Assembly: GCA_963734015.1 (NCBI GenBank)
Contig: CAVTFG010000014.1
Span: 221,452-285,451, forward strand
Length of the DNA: 64,000 nucleotides
From: JALZKA01 sp963734015
GTDB taxonomy: Bacteria; Actinomycetota; Thermoleophilia; Solirubrobacterales; 70-9
Direction of reading: 5' to 3'
In this document: one piece after another, positions 30,148-39,694 of the stretch
Layout: every line of letters begins with the position of its first letter
Numbering within the stretch: the first letter of the stretch is position 1
Notes under the pieces: generated by a model
What the model was told of the DNA's origin: nothing
The model's database searches: none
Seen by the model: only the letters and a program-made list of their open reading frames with translations
Program-made: the position numbers and the translations under genes

Positions 30148-31671
30148 CGCTGCGGCGCCTCGCGGAGCGCAGTTCGAGCACCTGTTCCACCGGGTCTCGA
30201 AGCGCCTGGTGATCCACGGGTGGATCGCGAACGCGATCGGGGTGGCGGTGGTCTTCGTCGCGATCGGGTTCCTGCTCGCGGTCTTCTTCAGCCCCGGTCG
30301 AGCGCGACGAGCTGGGTCGGAGGACACTGGCCGATCGTGCTCGGCGCGTTCGTCGGTCTTCGGGTCTCCTGACGATCGTGCATCAAGCGGCGCCGGCGGG
30401 ACGCCATTGCGCTGGCTGCTTGGAGGGACGCGAGCCGACCGAGCGCGAGCAGCGGCTGACGCTCGGGATGCCGATGTTCACCTCGCTCCTCACGGCCGTC
30501 GGCTGGTTTCTCGGCGGCCTCATCGGCGGGCTGATCAACCTCGACCACTCGTTCGACTCCGCCGCTCTTGATCGCCGTCCGCGCTTCTGGCTCGGCGGCG
30601 AGACGACCTCCGCGCTCGGCTACCTGCTCACCGAGCGGACGATGCGCCCGATCACGGCGCTCGCCCTCGCCTCCCGGCAGCCGGATCGCAACTACGCCCC
30701 CAGCGTCCGAGACCGGCTGCTCTATGCCTGGAGCCTGGGCACCGCCGTTCCCGTCCTGAGCGTGCTCGTGGTTGGGATCGTCGGCGCTCACGAAGTCCGA
30801 CGTCGACAGCGAGGCCGTGGCCGCCGCATGCGTCTTCCTCGGCGTCGGTCGCCCTGGCGGTGGGCCTCCTGGCCACCCTGGTCGCGGCGCGGGCGATCGC
30901 GGATCCCGCTGAACTCGATCCGCGAGGCCGTTCGAGCGGGTGGCCGGAGGCGACCTCGACGTCAAGGTGCCGATCGATGACGCCAGCGAGGTGGGCCTGC
31001 TCCAGGCAGGCTTCAACCGCATGGCCGAGGGCCTTCGCGACCGCGAGCGCATTCGCGACCTCTTCGGCCGCCAGGTCGGGCAGGAGGTGGCGCATGCGGC
31101 GCTGCGCGACGGAACCCGGCTGGGTGGCGAGGAGCGGGAGATCGGCGCCCTGTTCGTCGACCTCACCGGCTCTACTTCGATGTCGCTCGCGATGCCGCCG
31201 ACCGAGGTGGTGCGGCTCCTCAACAAGTTCTTCCGGGTCGTGATCGAGGTGGTCGAGAGCGAAGGCGGGTTCGTGAACAAGTTCGAGGGCGACGCCGCCC
31301 TCTGCGTGTTCGGCGCTCCGGCGCCGAGCCCGGACCCGGCCGGGCAGGCGCTTTGCGCCGCGCGGACGCTGGCGGAGCGGCTCGAGCGCGAGGTGCCCGA
31401 GATCGGCTTCGGCATCGGCGTCTCGGCCGGCAGGGCGGTCGCGGGCAACGTCGGCGCCGAGCACCGCTTCGAGTACACGGTGATCGGCGACCCGGTGAAC
31501 GAGGCGGCGCGCCTGTCCGACCTCGCCAAGGAGCGCCAGGAGCGGGTGATCGCCTCCGACGCCGCGCTCGACCGCGCCGCTCCGAGCGAGCGCGAGTCGT
31601 GGGAGATGGGCGAGCGCACCGTGCTGCGCGGCCGCCTCGAAGCGACCGGCCTGGCCCTGCCTCGGACCTGA
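30144..31671 (+). CDS. Membrane class III adenylate cyclase with HAMP, multiple frameshifts
   Basis: Likely makes cAMP from ATP. The N-terminal half is a six-helix-type membrane region (IANAIGVAVVFVAIGFLLAVFF and LLTAVGWFLGGLIGGLINL), then HAMP (AGGDLDVKVPIDDASEVGLLQ in pieces), then the cyclase domain with the metal aspartate in ALFVDLTGSTSM, NKFEGDAALCVFGAP and YTVIGDPVNEAARL. The layout resembles mycobacterial Rv1318c/Rv3645. Reading frames change several times before 30960, so the N-terminal half cannot be read reliably; the catalytic half (30940-31671) is clean. Confidence 0.82.
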
Positions 31672-31781
31672 CCCGCACCCCGGGTAGCGGCTCGGGGGCC
31701 CTCAGGGTCATCCCCAATAGACGAACGGGCTTGCCCGCGCGAACCTGGACTCATCGTCCAAGCTACGGAAGGAACGCAACG

Positions 31782-33033
31782 ATGAGTGACCAGGAAACGA
31801 CCGATCAGATGCCCCAGGAGGAGCCGCCCACCGAACCCCAGCCACCGGAGCGCAAGCGCCTCGTGCGCTCGCGCTCGGACCGGATGCTCGGCGGCGTGGC
31901 CGGCGGGCTCGGCAACTACTTCGGCGTCGACTCGCTGATCTTCCGGATCGGCTTCGGCGTCTCGGTCTTCTTCGGCGGGCTCGGCGCGGTGGCCTACCTC
32001 GCGCTGCTGTTGTTCGTCCCGTCCGAAGAGGACGACGGCACCGTGGGAGAGCCCCCGATCCAGCGCTCGCGCACGCTCGCGATCGCCGCGGCTGTGGGGG
32101 TCTTCATCTTCCTCGCCTCGTGGGGGATCTTCGACGGCGATCCGTTCTGGTTCGACGGCGGGCCCTGGTTCTTCGGCGGGCCGCTGTTCCTGATCGCGAT
32201 CGTGGCGGCGCTCTTCTACCTCCTGCGCCGCGACCGCGACGGGGCGACCACGCCCGGGGCGGATCGTCGCGACGATCGCGATCGCGATCTGCGCGGCCAT
32301 CGGCCTCAGCGTGTTGGCCATCGCCGCGGCGTGGGCCGGGGCGACCGGCAGCGGCGAGGCCATCGCCGGCGTGATCATCGCGATCGGCGTCCTGCTCGTC
32401 ATCGCGGCGTTCCGCGGCGGCCTGCGCTGGCTCATCGTCCCGGCGCTGGCGCTCGCCGTGCCGCTGAGCGCGGTTGCCGCGGCCGACGTCTCGTTCGACG
32501 GCGGCGTCGGCGAGCGCACCCACGAGCCCGCGTCGATCGCGGCGATCCCCGAGGACGGCTACGAGCTGGGCGTGGGACGCCAGGCGATCGACCTGCGTGA
32601 GCTCGACTGGCAGGACGACACCGTGGTCGAGCTGCGCGCCGACCTGGGCGTCGGCCAGACCGTCGTCGCGGTCCCCGAGTCCGTGTGCGTCACGGGCGAC
32701 CTCGACGCCGGCGCCGGCGCGGTCGAGGTCGGCGGCGACGAGGAGGGCGGCTTCGACGTCGACACCCAGCCGCTGGCCGGTACCACGGCCACCCCGCGCC
32801 TGGAGCTCGACGCTGACGTGGACCTCGGGCACATCCTCGTGGTCAACGACGACGAGCTGGACATCGACGACGACCGGGATCACGGCCCGTTCCGCGACCG
32901 CGACGACGGCGACCGTGATCAGATGCGCGAGGCCATGGCGCAGGCGTGCGCCGACGAGCCGGAGCCGCCGGCGTCCTCCGAGCGGGAGCAGGGCACCGGC
33001 TCGACCCAGGATCGACCGAAGGAGAACGGGTGA
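31782..33033 (+). CDS. PspC-domain/LiaF-like membrane protein, one frameshift
   Basis: N-terminal PspC domain (RSDRMLGGVAGGLGNYFGVD then YLALLLFVPSEED), several membrane helices, and an extracytoplasmic or cytosolic beta-rich LiaF-type C-terminal domain (VVELRADLGVGQTVVAVPE). Reading shifts frame near 32255. Tail acidic. SD GGAAGG before ATG 31782. LiaF proteins hold the LiaS-type sensor in check, which fits the kinase and regulator genes that follow. Confidence 0.85.
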
Positions 33034-33212
33034 GGCAAGGGCTCGACGTCGTTTCGCTGGGCGCCGGATTGGGGCTGATCGCAGTGGGCGGGCTTCTCCT
33101 CCTCGACCAGGCTGGCTCGCTGGAGCTGACGATCGGCCTGGCCGGCGCCCTGATGGCCGCGCTGATCGGGATGATCCTGCTGCTCTCCGGGTTGAACGAC
33201 GATGAGCGCTGA
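33030..33212 (+). CDS. Small two-helix membrane protein
   Basis: 60 aa from GTG 33030, overlapping the preceding stop as GTGA. Two hydrophobic segments (LGAGLGLIAVGGLLLLDQAG and IGLAGALMAALIGMILLLSG). Between the LiaF-like protein and the sensor kinase, likely an accessory part of the same stress system. No family recognised. Confidence 0.75.
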   Translation: MRQGLDVVSLGAGLGLIAVGGLLLLDQAGSLELTIGLAGALMAALIGMILLLSGLNDDER

Positions 33213-34488
33213 GGCCGATACCCCGGCTCGCGACGGGCCGGCCGCGCCCGAGCGGCCACTCCGTCGCGATCCCGATCACGGTTACCTGGGCGGCGTCCTC
33301 GCGGGCGTCGCCAACCGTTTCGACGTCGACCCGCTGCTGGTGCGGATCTGCTTCGGCGTCGTCGCGGTGATCACGTTCGGGGCCGCGCTCGTCGCCTACG
33401 TGCTGGCCTGGATCGCGATCCCGAAGGAGGGAGCCGCCGAGGCGACCGGCAGGCGCCCCCGCATCACGCCCAACACCCGCGTCGCGGCCGGGGTCGGGTT
33501 CCTGACGCTGGCGGCGCTCCTGGTGATGCGCGAGATCGGCTGGTGGTGGTCCGACGCGTTGATCTGGCCCGTGATCCTCGCCGCGTCGGGGGCGGCCCTG
33601 CTGTGGCGCCAGTCCCGGGCGATGACCGAGACCGCGAGCGAGCCGCCGGCCACGGGCGAGGTCCTGCGCGCCGCGCCGGGCGCCCCTCGGACGGCCCCGC
33701 GCAGGCACAGCGCCGGCGTCGCGGACCTCTACCGCGGCGGCTTCGGGATCGCGCTGATCGCGGGCGCGGCGCTGATCGTGCTCTCGACGTCGGGCGCGCT
33801 CGAGGGCGCCCAGGACGCCGTGATCACGGTGCTGGTGGTGATCCTCGCGCTGGCCCTGATCCTGGCGCCGTTCTGGTGGCGCCTCGGCCGCAACCTCGCC
33901 TCCGAGCGCAACGAGCGGATCCGCTCCCAGGAGCGCGCCGAGCTGGCCGCGCACCTGCACGACTCGGTGTTGCAGACCCTGACCCTGGTGCAGAAGCGCG
34001 CCGACGACCCGCGCGAGGTCGCCCAGCTCGCCCGCCGCCAGGAGCGCGAGTTGCGCGACTGGCTCTTCGCACCGCAGCGCCGCCCGGCCGCGGCCAGCCT
34101 CGCGACCGCGCTCGAGGACGCGGCGGTCGAGGTCGAGGAGGCGCACCGGGTGCCGATCGACGTGATCGCCGTCGGCGACGCCGGCGTGGGCGAACGCGGC
34201 GAGGCGCTGGTGGCCGCGGCCCGCGAGGCGATGGTGAACGCCGCGAAGTTCGCTCCGGACGCCGGCGAGGTGGCGGTCTACGCCGAGCTCGGCAACGGCC
34301 GGGCGCAGGTGTTCGTGCGCGATCGCGGCGCGGGCTTCGACCCGGCCGCCGTTCCCGCGGACCGCAAGGGCGTCCGCGAGTCGATCGTCGGGCGAATGGA
34401 GCGCTCCGGCGGAACCGCCAAGATCCGCTCGACGGCGGAGACCGGCACCGAGATCGAGCTCGAGATCAACCTTGAGGAGGGATCGTGA
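33202..34488 (+). CDS. PspC-containing sensor histidine kinase (LiaS-like)
   Basis: 428 aa. Residues about 20-75 form a PspC domain (YLGGVLAGVANRFDVDPLLV), followed by further membrane helices to about 225. The HisKA_3-type dimerisation domain carries the phospho-acceptor His253 in HLHDSVLQTL, and the ATPase domain has AREAMVNAAKFA (N box) and DRGAGFDP (G1 box). A PspC domain fused to a sensor kinase links envelope stress to transcription. Overlaps its neighbours on both sides. Confidence 0.93.
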   Translation: MSAEADTPARDGPAAPERPLRRDPDHGYLGGVLAGVANRFDVDPLLVRICFGVVAVITFGAALVAYVLAWIAIPKEGAAEATGRRPRITPNTRVAAGVGFLTLAALLVMREIGWWWSDALIWPVILAASGAALLWRQSRAMTETASEPPATGEVLRAAPGAPRTAPRRHSAGVADLYRGGFGIALIAGAALIVLSTSGALEGAQDAVITVLVVILALALILAPFWWRLGRNLASERNERIRSQERAELAAHLHDSVLQTLTLVQKRADDPREVAQLARRQERELRDWLFAPQRRPAAASLATALEDAAVEVEEAHRVPIDVIAVGDAGVGERGEALVAAAREAMVNAAKFAPDAGEVAVYAELGNGRAQVFVRDRGAGFDPAAVPADRKGVRESIVGRMERSGGTAKIRSTAETGTEIELEINLEEGS

Positions 34489-35135
34489 GTTCCGCGCAAC
34501 CCACCGTCGTGATCGTCGACGACCACGGCCTGTTCCGGGCCGGCGTGCGCTCCGAGGTGGAGGGCCTCGTCGAGGTGGCAGGCGACGTCGGGACCGTCGA
34601 GGAGGCCGTGCGCCTGATCGCCGAGGTGAAGCCCGACGTCGTCCTGCTCGACGTCCACATGCCCGGCGGGGGCGGGGTGGAGGTGATCCGCCGCGTCGCG
34701 GAGACCGCACCCGCGCAGAAGTTCCTCGCGCTCTCGGTGTCGGATGCCGCCGAGGACGTGATCTCGGTCGTCCGGGCGGGCGCTCGCGGCTATGTGACCA
34801 AGACGATTTCCGGCCCCGACCTGGCCGACGCGATCCGCCGGGTCAAGGACGGCGACGCCGTCTTCTCGCCGCGTCTCGCCGGATTCGTGCTCGATGCGTT
34901 CGCCGGGCAGATCCCCGAGGCCGAGGCCGACCCCGAGCTCGACCAGCTCACGCTGCGCGAGCGCGAGGTCCTGCGCCTGATCGCCCGCGGATACCTCTAC
35001 AAGGAGATCGCGCTCGAGCTCTCGATCTCCGTGAAGACGGTCGAGGCGCACGTCTCGGCGGTGCTGCGAAAGCTCCAGCTCTCGAACCGCCACGAGCTCA
35101 GCCGCTGGGCGGTCGAGCGGCGGCTGGTGGACTAA
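34485..35135 (+). CDS. NarL/LuxR-type response regulator (LiaR-like)
   Basis: 216 aa from GTG 34485. Receiver domain with acidic pocket IVDDHG and phospho-acceptor Asp56 (VVLLDVHMPGG), switch Ser/Lys in VTKTIS, then a LuxR helix-turn-helix (LTLREREVLRLIARG, VKTVEAHVSAVLRKL). Partner of the upstream kinase. A family B repeat starts 6 nt after its stop. Confidence 0.95.
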   Translation: MSSAQPTVVIVDDHGLFRAGVRSEVEGLVEVAGDVGTVEEAVRLIAEVKPDVVLLDVHMPGGGGVEVIRRVAETAPAQKFLALSVSDAAEDVISVVRAGARGYVTKTISGPDLADAIRRVKDGDAVFSPRLAGFVLDAFAGQIPEAEADPELDQLTLREREVLRLIARGYLYKEIALELSISVKTVEAHVSAVLRKLQLSNRHELSRWAVERRLVD

Positions 35136-35141
35136 CTCTGG

Positions 35142-35184
35142 TGAGCGACTCTGTCGCGAAAGCAAATTGGCCCGAGTGGCAACG
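35142..35184 (+). repeat. Family B intercistronic repeat, copy B4
   Basis: TGAGCGAC-TCT-GTCGC hairpin, GAAAGCAAATT, GCC-CGAGT-GGC. Its first 27 nt are identical to the parA-leader copy. It lies between convergent genes, so here it is a 3' element rather than a leader. Confidence 0.85.
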
Positions 35185-35191
35185 AAGGTGT

Positions 35192-35518
35192 TCAGCGGGG
35201 TGCGTGCGCGGGCTCGAGGATGGCGGCCTCCGCACGGCCCACGCCCACCTCGCCCGCGAGGGACTCGACCCGCGCGAGCGCGAGGTCGTTCAGCTCGGTC
35301 CGCATCCACTCGGCGGCGATCTCGGCCGACCTCTCGACCGTCTCCTGGTCGCGGCAGATGGTGATGCTCAGCACGGTCCCGCGCTCGCACTCGATCGCCT
35401 GGTAGCTCATGAACCCGTCGAGCTCCTCGACCAGCGGCGCGAATTCCTCGTCGACCCTCCGCATGAGCTCCCACAGCTGCTCGGGGTTGACGCGGTACCT
35501 GCGGATGCTCGCGTACAT
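35192..35518 (-). CDS. ABM-like (antibiotic biosynthesis monooxygenase fold) small protein
   Basis: 108 aa: MYASIRRYRVNPEQLWELMR, LDGFMSYQAIE, GTVLSITICRDQETVERSAE. This pattern fits dimeric alpha-beta-barrel proteins of the ABM/stress-responsive type. Specific role unknown. Monocistronic, followed by B4. Confidence 0.75.
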   Translation of the reverse strand: MYASIRRYRVNPEQLWELMRRVDEEFAPLVEELDGFMSYQAIECERGTVLSITICRDQETVERSAEIAAEWMRTELNDLALARVESLAGEVGVGRAEAAILEPAHAPR

Positions 35519-35551
35519 CGAGCCCTCCCTCCGTGAACCAACGCCACGCCT

Positions 35552-35587
35552 TCCCGGCGCGGCCAGACGAGACTAGCCGCGCCGGGA
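35552..35587. terminator. Perfect 12-bp hairpin
   Basis: TCCCGGCGCGGC at 35552-35563 pairs with GCCGCGCCGGGA at 35576-35587 over a 12-nt loop. It lies between two minus-strand genes, so it would terminate transcription of the cupin gene. Confidence 0.7.
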
Positions 35588-35607
35588 TCTGAGTGGCGTG
35601 CGCTGCG

Positions 35608-36141
35608 TCACTCGGGGAAAACGAGCCCGTGCTCGGCGCAGAGCTTCTGCACACTGTCCGGCTGGAACTCCAGGCCGTACTTCGCGCCGAGCGGCCCGAG
35701 CTGCTCGGGGGTGAAGTCGGGCTCCTTCAGGAGCTCGCCGAGCTCGTCGAAGAAGTGCTCGAACCCGCCGGGCGCGATGATCTCCAGAATCCGGCACGGC
35801 TCGTCGCCCGCGTTCCAGAACGTGTGCCACTGGTCGCGCGGCTTGAACGCGAGATCGCCGGCTTCGGCGTAGACGACGTCGTCGCCCAGCAGGGCGCCCA
35901 TGCGTCCCTCGAGCACGTAGCTGTACTCGTCCTCGCGGCTGTGCTTGTGCACCGGCGCCGCGAGCGCCCGCGGCGGCATCGGATGCTCGACGAGCGAGAA
36001 TCCGCCCCCGGTCTCCTCCGTCCAGGCCATCATCCGCGCGCCGATCGTCATCAGCTGCGCGAGCTTGCCGTCCTCGGGTCCCACGATGCGGGGCCCCTGG
36101 GTGTGGTCGTAACGCGTGAGCTGAACCGTGCTGGCTTCCAT
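35608..36141 (-). CDS. Cupin-domain protein, TetR-controlled
   Basis: 177 aa from ATG 36141, preceded by AGGAGGTAG. One cupin barrel with VHKHSREDEYSYVLEGR and DQWHTFWNAGDEPCRILEI. The C-terminal extension (DELGELLKEPDFTPEQL) is common in actinobacterial cupins of oxidative catabolism. Divergent from a TetR gene, with a clear promoter between them. Confidence 0.85.
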   Translation of the reverse strand: MEASTVQLTRYDHTQGPRIVGPEDGKLAQLMTIGARMMAWTEETGGGFSLVEHPMPPRALAAPVHKHSREDEYSYVLEGRMGALLGDDVVYAEAGDLAFKPRDQWHTFWNAGDEPCRILEIIAPGGFEHFFDELGELLKEPDFTPEQLGPLGAKYGLEFQPDSVQKLCAEHGLVFPE

Positions 36142-36169
36142 GGGAACTACCTCCTGAGCATTTCGTTGA

Positions 36170-36215
36170 ACACTACTGTGCGGCGAACGTAACACACGTC
36201 GTCCCGATCTGTCAA
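36170..36215 (-). promoter_or_regulatory. Promoter and candidate TetR operator of the cupin gene
   Basis: On the minus strand, TTGACA (36210-36215) and TACGTT (36186-36191) are spaced 18 bp. ACAGTAGTGT (36170-36179) follows at the expected transcription start. The same 10-mer occurs in the other TetR-divergent promoter at 43044-43053. Confidence 0.55.
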
Positions 36216-36231
36216 GATTGATTGAACAGCG

Positions 36232-36842
36232 ATGCCTACTGAAAGCACGACACGCCCCTACACGAAGCGCCGCCGCGCCCAGGCCGAGGCCGAGACGCGG
36301 CAGCGGATCGCCGAGGCGGCCATGCGGCTCCACGGCTCGGTCGGCCCCGCGCGGACGACGATCAGCTCCGTGGCCGAGGAGGCCGGGGTCCAGCGCGCGA
36401 CCGTCTATCGCCACTTCCCGACCGAGGAGGACCTCTTCGGGGCCTGCTCGGCGCATTGGGCTTCCCTGCACCCGCCGCCCGACGCGGGTTCGTGGGCCGT
36501 CATCGCCGACCCCGACGAGCGCCTGCGGAACGGGGCTCGCCGACCTCTACGCCTGGTACGGGTCCGACGAGCAGATGTTCGTGAACACGCGACGCGACGC
36601 GACGCTGGCGCCGGCGATGGCGCCCACCGTCGAACGCGTCCGGGCCGGCATCGCCGCGATGGTGGACACCCTGATGAAGGGACGTCCGGAACGCGGCCGG
36701 CGCCGTCGCAGGGCGCTCGGCGCGATCCGCCACGCGACGGCCTTCGGCACCTGGTACTCGCTCACGCGCGAGGGCCAGCTGAGCGACGACGAGGCGATCG
36801 ACGCGATGCTCGGCGCCGTCGCCGCGGCCGGCCGCGCGCTAG
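36232..36842 (+). CDS. TetR-family regulator, frameshifted
   Basis: Helix-turn-helix at residues about 20-65: RQRIAEAAMRLHGSVG, TISSVAEEAGVQRATVYRHF, a standard TetR DNA-binding region. The frame changes near 36525 (after DPDERLRNG), after which LADLYAWYGSDEQMF and AFGTWYSLTREGQLSDDEA complete the ligand domain. The stop is uncertain, and TAG 36840-36842 needs one more shift. Divergent from the cupin gene it probably represses. Confidence 0.8.
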
Positions 36843-37096
36843 TCGTCCATCGGGTCCGCGGGCCCGGACGGAGGGGGTACGCCCCAGTCGCCGTCGCGGA
36901 TCGGCACGTCCTCCTCGGCCCCGCTGAGGCGCGGCATCACGAGCAGCAGGAGCGCGGCCTCGATCACCCCGAGCGCGAGGACGGCGCCTGCGATCCAGCG
37001 GCTGTCGGGGATCGCGAAGTAGAGGACGGCCGCGATCACGATCGTGCTGATCAGCGAGAAGGTCGCGATCCGTCCCCAGTTCGGCCGGTTCGTCAC
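36839..37096 (-). CDS. Small two-helix membrane protein downstream of ddl
   Basis: 85 aa from GTG 37096, overlapping the ddl stop as GTGA. Two helices (IATFSLISTIVIAAVLYFAI and WIAGAVLALGVIEAALLLLV) and a polar acidic tail. No family recognised. The 3' end meets the TetR gene. Confidence 0.75.
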   Translation of the reverse strand: MTNRPNWGRIATFSLISTIVIAAVLYFAIPDSRWIAGAVLALGVIEAALLLLVMPRLSGAEEDVPIRDGDWGVPPPSGPADPMDD

Positions 37097-38025
37097 CGGG
37101 CCACCGCCCTGCTCCCGGCGAGCGCGACGATCCGCTCGCAGAGATCCTCGAAGCCGAGCCCGGCGGCCTCGGCCGCCATCGGGAACAGCGAGGTGTCGGT
37201 CAGCCCGGGGACCGCGTTCACCTCGAGCACCTGCGGCCCGCTCGCGCCGAGCATCAGGTCGACGCGTACGAAGCCCTCGCAGGACAGGGCGTCCCAGGTG
37301 CGCGTCGCGGCATCGCGCACCGCAAGCTCGTCGATTTCCGCGAGCTCGGCCGGGCAGATGAAGTCGGTGCGCCCGATCTCGTAGCGGGCGTCGTAGGAGT
37401 AGCGGTCCTCGTCGCGGGGGCGGATCTCGACAACCGGGAGCGCCTCTCCGTCGAGCATCGCCACGGCAAGCTCGCGCCCGTCGACGTGCTGCTCGAGCAG
37501 GACGCGGTCGTCGTAGGAGAGCGCCGAGACGATCGCCTGGGGGACGTCGCCGCGGGCGGCGGCGAAGCGCACGCCCAGCGCCGAGCCTCCCCTGGCCGGC
37601 TTCACGACCAGCGGGAACCCCAGGCGCTCCTCGATCTCCTCCAGGGCGTCGGCTGCTCCCAGCTCGGCGAACGCGGTCTGCGAGAACGAAACCCAGTCGG
37701 GGGTGGGGATGCCGCTGTGGCGGAGCTCCTGCTTGGTCGCCACCTTGTCCATCGAGCGCCGCGCCGCGCTCACGCCCGGCCCCGTGTAGGGGATCCGGAG
37801 GATCTCGAGCAGCTCCTGGATCGTCCCGTCCTCGCCGTCGGCGCCGTGGAGCGCGATGAACGCCGCGTCGGGCCGCTCGTCCTTCAGCCGGCGGACGAGG
37901 TCGTCGCCCGCGTCGATGGTCACGACCTCGTGCCGGTCAGCGAGGGCGTCCTCGACCCGCGCCCCGCTCCGCAGCGAAACCTGCCGTTCGAGTGACCGCC
38001 CACCCTTCAACACCGCGACCTTCAT
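37093..38025 (-). CDS. ddl: D-alanine--D-alanine ligase
   Basis: ATP-grasp enzyme that makes D-Ala-D-Ala for peptidoglycan. 310 aa. N-terminal VAVLKGGRSLERQVSLRSG, HGADGEDGTIQELLEI, ATP-binding PLVVKPARGGSALGV, and the metal-site segment FVRVDLMLGASGPQVLEVNAVPG (in pieces). HGADGED replaces the commoner HGxxGED spacing without loss of the key residues. Coupled to the aminotransferase gene upstream (ATGA). Confidence 0.93.
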   Translation of the reverse strand: MKVAVLKGGRSLERQVSLRSGARVEDALADRHEVVTIDAGDDLVRRLKDERPDAAFIALHGADGEDGTIQELLEILRIPYTGPGVSAARRSMDKVATKQELRHSGIPTPDWVSFSQTAFAELGAADALEEIEERLGFPLVVKPARGGSALGVRFAAARGDVPQAIVSALSYDDRVLLEQHVDGRELAVAMLDGEALPVVEIRPRDEDRYSYDARYEIGRTDFICPAELAEIDELAVRDAATRTWDALSCEGFVRVDLMLGASGPQVLEVNAVPGLTDTSLFPMAAEAAGLGFEDLCERIVALAGSRAVAR

Positions 38026-39410
38026 CGTCCCTCCCGCCGGCGCATCGGGACCACGTCGCCGCCCGGTTCCTCGACCGGCGGGGGGATGCGATGCTCGCGG
38101 GTGATCGTCCCGTAGAGCTCCATCTGCTCATTCACGACCCGCCCGATCCGCTTGACCCCCTCACGGATCTCCTCCTCGCCCGACGCCGAGAAGTTGAGCC
38201 GCATCGAGCTGCCGCCGCGCCCGTCGACGAACGCCGCCGCCCCGGGGACGAACGCGACGTTCTCGCGCAGCGCGCGCGCGAGCAGGTCGGTCGTGTCGAT
38301 GTAGTCGGGCAGCGTCGCCCAGAGGAAGAGGCCGCCCTCGGGGTGCGACCAGGTGGCCTCGGCCGGGAAGTACTCCTCGAGCGCGCCCAGCATCGCGTCG
38401 CGGCGGCCACGGTAGACGTCGCACAGCGATGCGATGTACTCGCGCCAGCGGCCCTCGCCGAAGTACTCGTCGACGAAGTACTGGCTGAGGGTGGAGGTGC
38501 AGAGGTCGGACGCCTGCTTGCCGAGCACGACCTTGGCCATCACCGGCGGCGGGGCGCAGAGCCAACCGAGGCGGATGCCGGGGGAGAGGATCTTGGAGAA
38601 CGTCCCGAGGTAGAGGACGTAGTCGCCGCCGTCGAGCTTGTAGAGCGACTCGAGCGGATCGCCCTCGTAGCGCAGCAGCCCGTACGGGTTGTCCTCGAGC
38701 AGCAGCAGCTCGCGCTCGCGGACGATCTCCACCAGCCGGTGCCGCCGCTCGCGGGACAGGGTCTGTCCGGCCGGGTTCTGGAAGGTGGGGACGCTGTAGA
38801 TGAACTTCGGCCGGCGACCCTCGGCGGCCAGGGCGTCGAGCATCCGCTCGAGCTCATCGACCCGCATGCCGTCGGAGTCCATCGCGACCTGGAGCGTCTC
38901 TGCCTCGTACGAGCTGAAGACGGGGACCGCCCCGGGGTAGGTTGGCGCCTCGCAGATCACCACGTCGCCGGGATCGACCAGGGTCTTGGCCACGAGGTCG
39001 ATCGCCTGCTGGCCGCCGGTGGTCACGATGATGTCGTCGAGGTCCGGGTCCATGGCCTCGGCGCGCATCACCTCGCGGATGCAGCGCTTGGTTCGGTCGA
39101 AGCCCTCGGTCGGGCCGTATTGGAGCGCCTCGGCCGAGGACTCCTGCGCGATGCGGGTCATCTGCGCGGCGAAGGACTCGGGCGGGAACGTGGACGTGTC
39201 GGGCAGGCCGCCGGCGAGCGAGATCACCTCGGGCCGCGCGGTGATCTCCATCAGGTCGCGCATGGCGGAGGAGCGCATGACCCGGGTCCTGGCGGCGAAG
39301 AGCCCGGCGTAGCGCTCGAGGTCGCGCGCCGTGGTGTGGGCGCGCCGGTGCCGCGCGGGCGCCGGTTCCCCGCGCGCGGGGTCTGAGTGGGGCTCGGAGG
39401 GCTCCGCCAC
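38022..39410 (-). CDS. PLP-dependent class I/II aminotransferase (LysN/ARO8-like)
   Basis: 462 aa. Fold type I aminotransferase with SLAGGLPDTSTFP, YGPTEGFDRTKRCIREVM, IVTTGGQQAIDL, and the PLP lysine in LGTFSKILSPGIRLGW. The pattern resembles 2-aminoadipate or aromatic aminotransferases rather than MocR regulators, as no DNA-binding domain is present. The arginine/alanine-rich first 30 residues suggest a later start is possible. Coupled to ddl, perhaps only by convenience. Confidence 0.9.
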   Translation of the reverse strand: MAEPSEPHSDPARGEPAPARHRRAHTTARDLERYAGLFAARTRVMRSSAMRDLMEITARPEVISLAGGLPDTSTFPPESFAAQMTRIAQESSAEALQYGPTEGFDRTKRCIREVMRAEAMDPDLDDIIVTTGGQQAIDLVAKTLVDPGDVVICEAPTYPGAVPVFSSYEAETLQVAMDSDGMRVDELERMLDALAAEGRRPKFIYSVPTFQNPAGQTLSRERRHRLVEIVRERELLLLEDNPYGLLRYEGDPLESLYKLDGGDYVLYLGTFSKILSPGIRLGWLCAPPPVMAKVVLGKQASDLCTSTLSQYFVDEYFGEGRWREYIASLCDVYRGRRDAMLGALEEYFPAEATWSHPEGGLFLWATLPDYIDTTDLLARALRENVAFVPGAAAFVDGRGGSSMRLNFSASGEEEIREGVKRIGRVVNEQMELYGTITREHRIPPPVEEPGGDVVPMRRREGR

Positions 39411-39457
39411 AGGGGCAGTGTGGCGGAACCCGGTCCGAGCGGAGCGTGCGCTTTAGG

Positions 39458-39643
39458 TCACTCGCAAGGCTGGTAACCGGGGCCGGCCGTGCGAGGGCGA
39501 GCGCTACGCAGTCCCAGGGCGACCGCCGGGCGCCATGCCCGGAAGCCTCGGCGGAGGCCCTTGCGGCGCGCGTTGGGCGCCACGACCTCGCCGGTGGGGA
39601 GGGAGTAGTCGTTCTTCAGATGTGCGAATGACGAGGGATACAT
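39458..39643 (-). CDS. Small protein of unknown function, strong ribosome-binding site
   Basis: 61 aa starting MYPSSFAHLKNDYSLPTGEV, with AAAGGAGCC 3 nt upstream of ATG 39643. The C-terminal half is basic (RRKGLRRGFRAW). Divergent from an ArsR-type regulator with an AT-rich operator between, so probably its target. No homologue recognised. Confidence 0.6.
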   Translation of the reverse strand: MYPSSFAHLKNDYSLPTGEVVAPNARRKGLRRGFRAWRPAVALGLRSARPRTAGPGYQPCE

Positions 39644-39694
39644 CGTGGCTCCTTTCTGCACGCCTTGGCTCTATGAATGACTTTCTCGCACTTG

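Noticed and set aside
35142..35184. Repeat B4 as a leader of a plus-strand gene
   Set aside because: No plus-strand coding sequence follows it; the next gene is on the minus strand and convergent.
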